Positions 8,846 to 10,943 of a stretch of 10,943 nt of DNA are shown here, in pieces. The notes beneath the pieces were generated by a model. The model made no database searches, was not told the origin of the DNA, and saw only the letters and a list, made by a program, of their open reading frames with translations. Position 1 is the first letter of the stretch. The number at the start of each line of letters is the position of its first letter. The stretch is from Candidatus Bipolaricaulota bacterium (GTDB lineage Bacteria; Bipolaricaulota; Bipolaricaulia; RBG-16-55-9): NCBI GenBank assembly GCA_018609825.1, contig JAHEOA010000087.1:1-10943 (forward strand), in the 5' to 3' direction. Position numbers and translations under genes: made by a program.

Positions 8846-10052
8846 GGCGCATCGCCTCCGTTGGTTCGAGTTTCATGGCGCGTCGCGCCGGATACCAGGC
8901 GGCCACGAGCGCGGTGAGGATCACCACGCTCAGTCCGTAGAGCCAATACCAACCCGACGTCTCGGCGTAGAGGACGCTGGGCATGCCGATCTGGCCGAAG
9001 CTGTCCGCGTAGACCCCCATGTCGATCCCGAAGCGAGCCAGGTACGCGTTGACGGCGTAGCCGACGACGCTGCCGATGGCGAAGCCGACCAGCGACGCGA
9101 AGGTGCTTTCCAGAAGAATCAACAGCGCCAATCGGCGCGGTTTCAGCCCCACGGCGGTCAGCACGCCGAACTCGCGGGTGCGCTCCAGGACGGTGAACAT
9201 GACGGTGTTGGCCACGCCGAAGCCCGCCAGCAGCGACAGGATGACCATCGTGGGCATCATCTCGAAGTTGCTGATCTTGACCATGTTGGCCAGCAGCGGA
9301 TTGAGGTCGAAGAGCGTGGAGGCGCGCAGCGAGTCGCCGAGCGACGCGTCCAGATCGCCCGCCACGTCGTCGGCCGCATAGCCGGGGGCCAAGCGGACCG
9401 CCACGGTCATGGCCCCGGCCCAATCCGCCAACGATTGGGCGTCCGCCAAGGGAACGACGGCGGTCTGACGATCCAACCGGCTCAGGCCGGTCTCCATGAC
9501 GCCGACCAAGCGGAACGCGCGCGAGTTCTGGCCGTCCCTGCCCTGGGCTTGCAGGACGACGCGTTCGCCCAGCCGCACGTCGAGATCCCGCGCCAGGGGC
9601 TGGCCGAGCACGATCTGGTGGTCGCCCGCGAGAAACTCTCCGTCGACCAACGATTGCGCAAGTTCGGTCACGCGGGTCTCGTTCGGGACCTCCACGCCGC
9701 GGATGCGCACGCCCGTGGAGCCGTAGGCGCTCTTGAGGAGGCCGTTGACCAGGACCCGCGCGCTGGCCGCTCGGACGGCTCCATGTTCATCGAGCGTCGC
9801 CCGGACGCGCTGCAACGTTCCCGGATCTATGGCCGTCGACAGGTCACGGTCCTCGAGATAGCCCTGGCGATGAACCTGCAGATCGCCCGTGTCCAATCGA
9901 AGCTGCGCGTCGATGGCGGTCCGAGTGAACCCCTCGGTCACGCCCCAGAGGACGACGATCGCCCAGGTGGACAGCGCCACCACGGCGACCATGAGCGCCG
10001 TGCGACGCCGACTGCGGCCGAGGTTGCGCCACGCGAGCTTGAGAAGTGTCAT
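8838..10052 (-). CDS. ABC transporter permease A, FtsX/MacB (LolC/E-like) family
   Basis: 404 residues and the first gene of the operon. The plan is one helix at about 18-38, a periplasmic domain at about 45-262, and helices at about 266-288, 308-335 and 368-388. ERTREFGVLTAVGLKPRR follows helix 2 and YPARRAMKLEPTEAMRH closes the protein, as in other FtsX-domain permeases. The start ATG (10050-10052) gives the usual N-terminus MTLLKLAWRNLGRSRRRTA. It has no good ribosome site: GGAGGT lies about 25 nt upstream, and an in-frame GTG (10074-10076) directly abuts that GGAGGT, too close to use it well. The frame stays open to 10262 but the extra part is not family-like. The stop overlaps the LolA-like start. 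It is expected to pair with permease B in one complex with the ATPase. Confidence 0.92.
   Translation of the reverse strand: MTLLKLAWRNLGRSRRRTALMVAVVALSTWAIVVLWGVTEGFTRTAIDAQLRLDTGDLQVHRQGYLEDRDLSTAIDPGTLQRVRATLDEHGAVRAASARVLVNGLLKSAYGSTGVRIRGVEVPNETRVTELAQSLVDGEFLAGDHQIVLGQPLARDLDVRLGERVVLQAQGRDGQNSRAFRLVGVMETGLSRLDRQTAVVPLADAQSLADWAGAMTVAVRLAPGYAADDVAGDLDASLGDSLRASTLFDLNPLLANMVKISNFEMMPTMVILSLLAGFGVANTVMFTVLERTREFGVLTAVGLKPRRLALLILLESTFASLVGFAIGSVVGYAVNAYLARFGIDMGVYADSFGQIGMPSVLYAETSGWYWLYGLSVVILTALVAAWYPARRAMKLEPTEAMRHV
8855..8859 (-). promoter_or_regulatory. Shine-Dalgarno site for the LolA-like gene inside the permease A gene
   Basis: On the minus strand this reads GGAGG, 9 nt before the ATG at 8843-8845, and lies inside the last codons of permease A. 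It supports that overlapping start and re-initiation by ribosomes finishing permease A. Confidence 0.7.
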
Positions 10053-10108
10053 GGCCGATCGACAGTGCCTGATCACACCTCCAGAACAAACGACATCGTG
10101 ACATGGGC

Positions 10109-10114
10109 ATGATA
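10109..10114 (-). promoter_or_regulatory. Possible -10 box for the Lol-like operon
   Basis: On the minus strand this reads TATCAT, five of six matches to consensus, about 57 bp upstream of the permease A start. The bases 17 bp upstream (TGGCCG) match the -35 consensus at only three positions, so activation by a regulator or an alternative sigma factor would be needed if it is real. Confidence 0.3.
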
Positions 10115-10491
10115 CTCGGACGCTGGCATCGCGGCCACTCATCCCGATCCCAGAGGACTGATGGGAAGGCCCTTGTTCTGGCCGTGTTCTTCTGAACTCG
10201 TGAGCCCTCCAGTCGGGAGATCGCCACGCGGCGGCTTGGATGATGGCGGAACGATTCGTCATGAGCCCGGCGTCAGACCGCTGTCACGCTTCGTTAACGG
10301 TCGGTGTCTAGACTCCCCCAGCCGACTCGTCGTCGATCCCAGACGGGAAGCCAGGATCGACCTCCTTTGGAGCCGGCGCGGGGTCGACGTCGGGGATGGG
10401 TCGGCTCCGCGCCCGTGCTCCCTTACGTGAATCAGGGCGATCCGTTCCCTTGTCTGAGGCGATGGGTGTGTACTTTCGAATACGTATCGGG

Positions 10492-10519
10492 TTGACGTTT
10501 GAAATCATGACTGCATAAC
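10492..10519 (+). promoter_or_regulatory. Probable sigma-70 promoter for the first small gene
   Basis: TTGACG (10492-10497, five of six) and CATAAC (10514-10519, four of six) are 16 bp apart. Transcription would start near 10526, about 30 nt before the ATG at 10557. The 8-bp palindrome ATACGTAT lies just upstream of the -35 box and could be a regulator site. Confidence 0.45.
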
Positions 10520-10556
10520 CTGAACCTGAAGAAAAGAACACGGGGGGGTACTTTCT

Positions 10557-10724
10557 ATGTCGACGGCGACAGGAATGACGTTATTGAGCGTCGTGGGGCT
10601 CGCGCTGGCGCTGTCCGGACCGCTGAGCCCTCCGATTCCGTTGTTCAAGCAGGTGACCGCTTGTCCGAACGGGATGGGCCGAATGGAGTACGTGGCCGAC
10701 CGAATTGAGAGAATTGCGATTTGA
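10557..10724 (+). CDS. Small hypothetical protein, 55 residues, hydrophobic N-terminal half
   Basis: I do not recognise it. The frame runs ATG to TGA with a G-run (seven G, 10542-10548) 8 nt before the start that could serve as a weak ribosome site. Residues 8-21 (TLLSVVGLALALSG) are hydrophobic, followed by a Pro-rich turn (PLSPPIPLF) and a charged tail (RMEYVADRIERIA) with one Cys at residue 36. The n-region has no Lys or Arg, which is poor for a Sec signal. About three quarters of third codon positions are G or C by my count, consistent with coding in this genome but also with chance. The upstream promoter candidate and the second small gene 53 bp downstream on the same strand support a real transcript. 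It could be a membrane peptide, a leader peptide or non-coding. Confidence 0.45.
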   Translation: MSTATGMTLLSVVGLALALSGPLSPPIPLFKQVTACPNGMGRMEYVADRIERIAI

Positions 10725-10761
10725 CCCTTCATTCATGATGCCATAAAGTCTATGGTATATT
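10721..10761 (+). promoter_or_regulatory. Possible promoter(s) for the right-edge signal-peptide gene
   Basis: TTGACC (10721-10726) and TAAAGT (10744-10749) lie 17 bp apart; the -35 overlaps the stop codon of the small upstream gene. A second candidate is the extended -10 TGGTATATT (10753-10761), but its start point would leave only about 9 nt before the ATG and would cut into the ribosome site. The first is more compatible with translation. Neither is certain. Confidence 0.4.
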
Positions 10762-10777
10762 ACGAAAGGAGCCTGCT

Positions 10778-10943
10778 ATGAAAGTTGTCGGGAAATGTGC
10801 GCTTTTCATTGTTTTGACAGGGATTCTCGCTGTCGGAGGAGTCGACAGTTCCGCCATTGCGCTATCTGGGCATTCGGACTGTAGAGCCATCGTCGCAAAC
10901 GCACTTCCATCAATCGGAGATGTTTTCGATATTGGCCACATAA
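10778..10943 (+). CDS. Exported protein of unknown function, 5' part
   Basis: The frame is open from the ATG to the window edge, so only the first 55 codons are seen. AAAGGAG (10765-10771) lies 6 nt before the ATG, one of the best ribosome sites in the window. Residues 1-28 look like a Sec signal peptide: Lys2 and Lys6, a hydrophobic core CALFIVLTGILAVGG, then a likely cleavage after SSAIA. The visible mature part (LSGHSDCRAIVANALPSIGD) matches no family I know; it has one Cys. The DNA is much less GC-rich (99 of 213 bases from 10731 to the end) than the operon, which hints at a different origin or weak expression constraints. Gene existence is likely; function is unknown. Confidence 0.72.
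   Translation, partial: MKVVGKCALFIVLTGILAVGGVDSSAIALSGHSDCRAIVANALPSIGDVFDIGHI

Larger units (their letters stand above)
10053..10556 (+). other. Intergenic region of about 500 bp between divergent transcription units
   Basis: I find no convincing gene. The open frames here (for example 10161-10430 plus and 10308-10541 minus) lack a ribosome site, recognisable domains or clear codon bias. The left part should hold the operon promoter, where the best minus-strand -10 candidate is TATCAT at 10109-10114. The right part, from about 10460, becomes AT-richer and holds a plus-strand promoter candidate. Small symmetric elements are present: CGTTAACG (10292-10299) and ATACGTAT (10480-10487). The 8-mer GTACTTTC occurs at 10470-10477 and again at 10548-10555. 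These could be operator sites, but they are short enough to be chance. Confidence 0.5.

Noticed and set aside
10081..10181. Inverted repeat CCAGAACAA / TTGTTCTGG, arms 83 bp apart
   Set aside because: Nine-base arms this far apart are expected about once by chance in a region of this size, and the pairing does not extend beyond them.
10161..10430. Plus-strand open frame of 89 codons in the intergenic region
   Set aside because: No ribosome site, no recognisable sequence, Arg/Pro/Gly-rich composition typical of chance frames in GC-rich DNA.
10308..10541. Minus-strand open frame of 77 codons with a Pro/Asp-rich C-terminal half
   Set aside because: The start would be GTG without a ribosome site, there is no domain, and codon bias in its first half does not fit the genome. 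It also overlaps the better supported plus-strand promoter region.

Overview
The window comes from a GC-rich, diderm (Gram-negative type) bacterium. The evidence is a lipobox protein, a LolA-like periplasmic protein and an FtsX/MacB-fold ABC system. No rRNA, tRNA or diagnostic marker is present, so the phylum cannot be fixed; Pseudomonadota or Myxococcota-like is only a guess. Almost all solid genes lie on the minus strand. The very long plus-strand open frames are antisense shadows caused by high GC.

Layout, left to right. (1) 1-396, plus strand: the C-terminal end of a histone-deacetylase-family amidohydrolase, cut by the window edge. It converges on and overlaps by 16 bp a minus-strand lipoprotein gene (381-1769) encoding two PKD domains and an unrecognised C-terminal domain. 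(2) 1907-2974: a membrane-anchored endonuclease/exonuclease/phosphatase-family protein. (3) 3128-3152: a strong GC-rich hairpin downstream of ppdK (3192-5861), which encodes complete pyruvate phosphate dikinase. (4) 5984-10052: a four-gene minus-strand operon, transcribed as permease A, LolA-like periplasmic protein, permease B, ATPase. (5) 10053-10556: about 500 bp with no convincing gene, holding control signals. (6) 10557 to the right edge, plus strand: two small genes, the second a signal-peptide protein cut by the edge, in DNA of much lower GC (99 of 213 bases from 10731 onward).

How the genes work together. The operon reads as a Lol-like extraction and delivery machine: two different FtsX-type permeases and one LolD-like ATPase could lift a lipid or lipoprotein from the inner membrane, and the LolA-like protein could carry it across the periplasm. 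The carrier gene is embedded in the operon, with its start codon inside the end of the first permease gene. PPDK interconverts pyruvate and PEP and has no obvious functional link to the transporter, although the 122 bp gap has no visible terminator and read-through is possible. The anchored EEP protein and the PKD lipoprotein are both predicted to face the periplasm or beyond.

The least explained parts are the C-terminal domain of the PKD lipoprotein, the cargo of the Lol-like operon, and the low-GC small exported peptides at the right edge. I see no CRISPR array, insertion sequence, integrase or recognised defence system.
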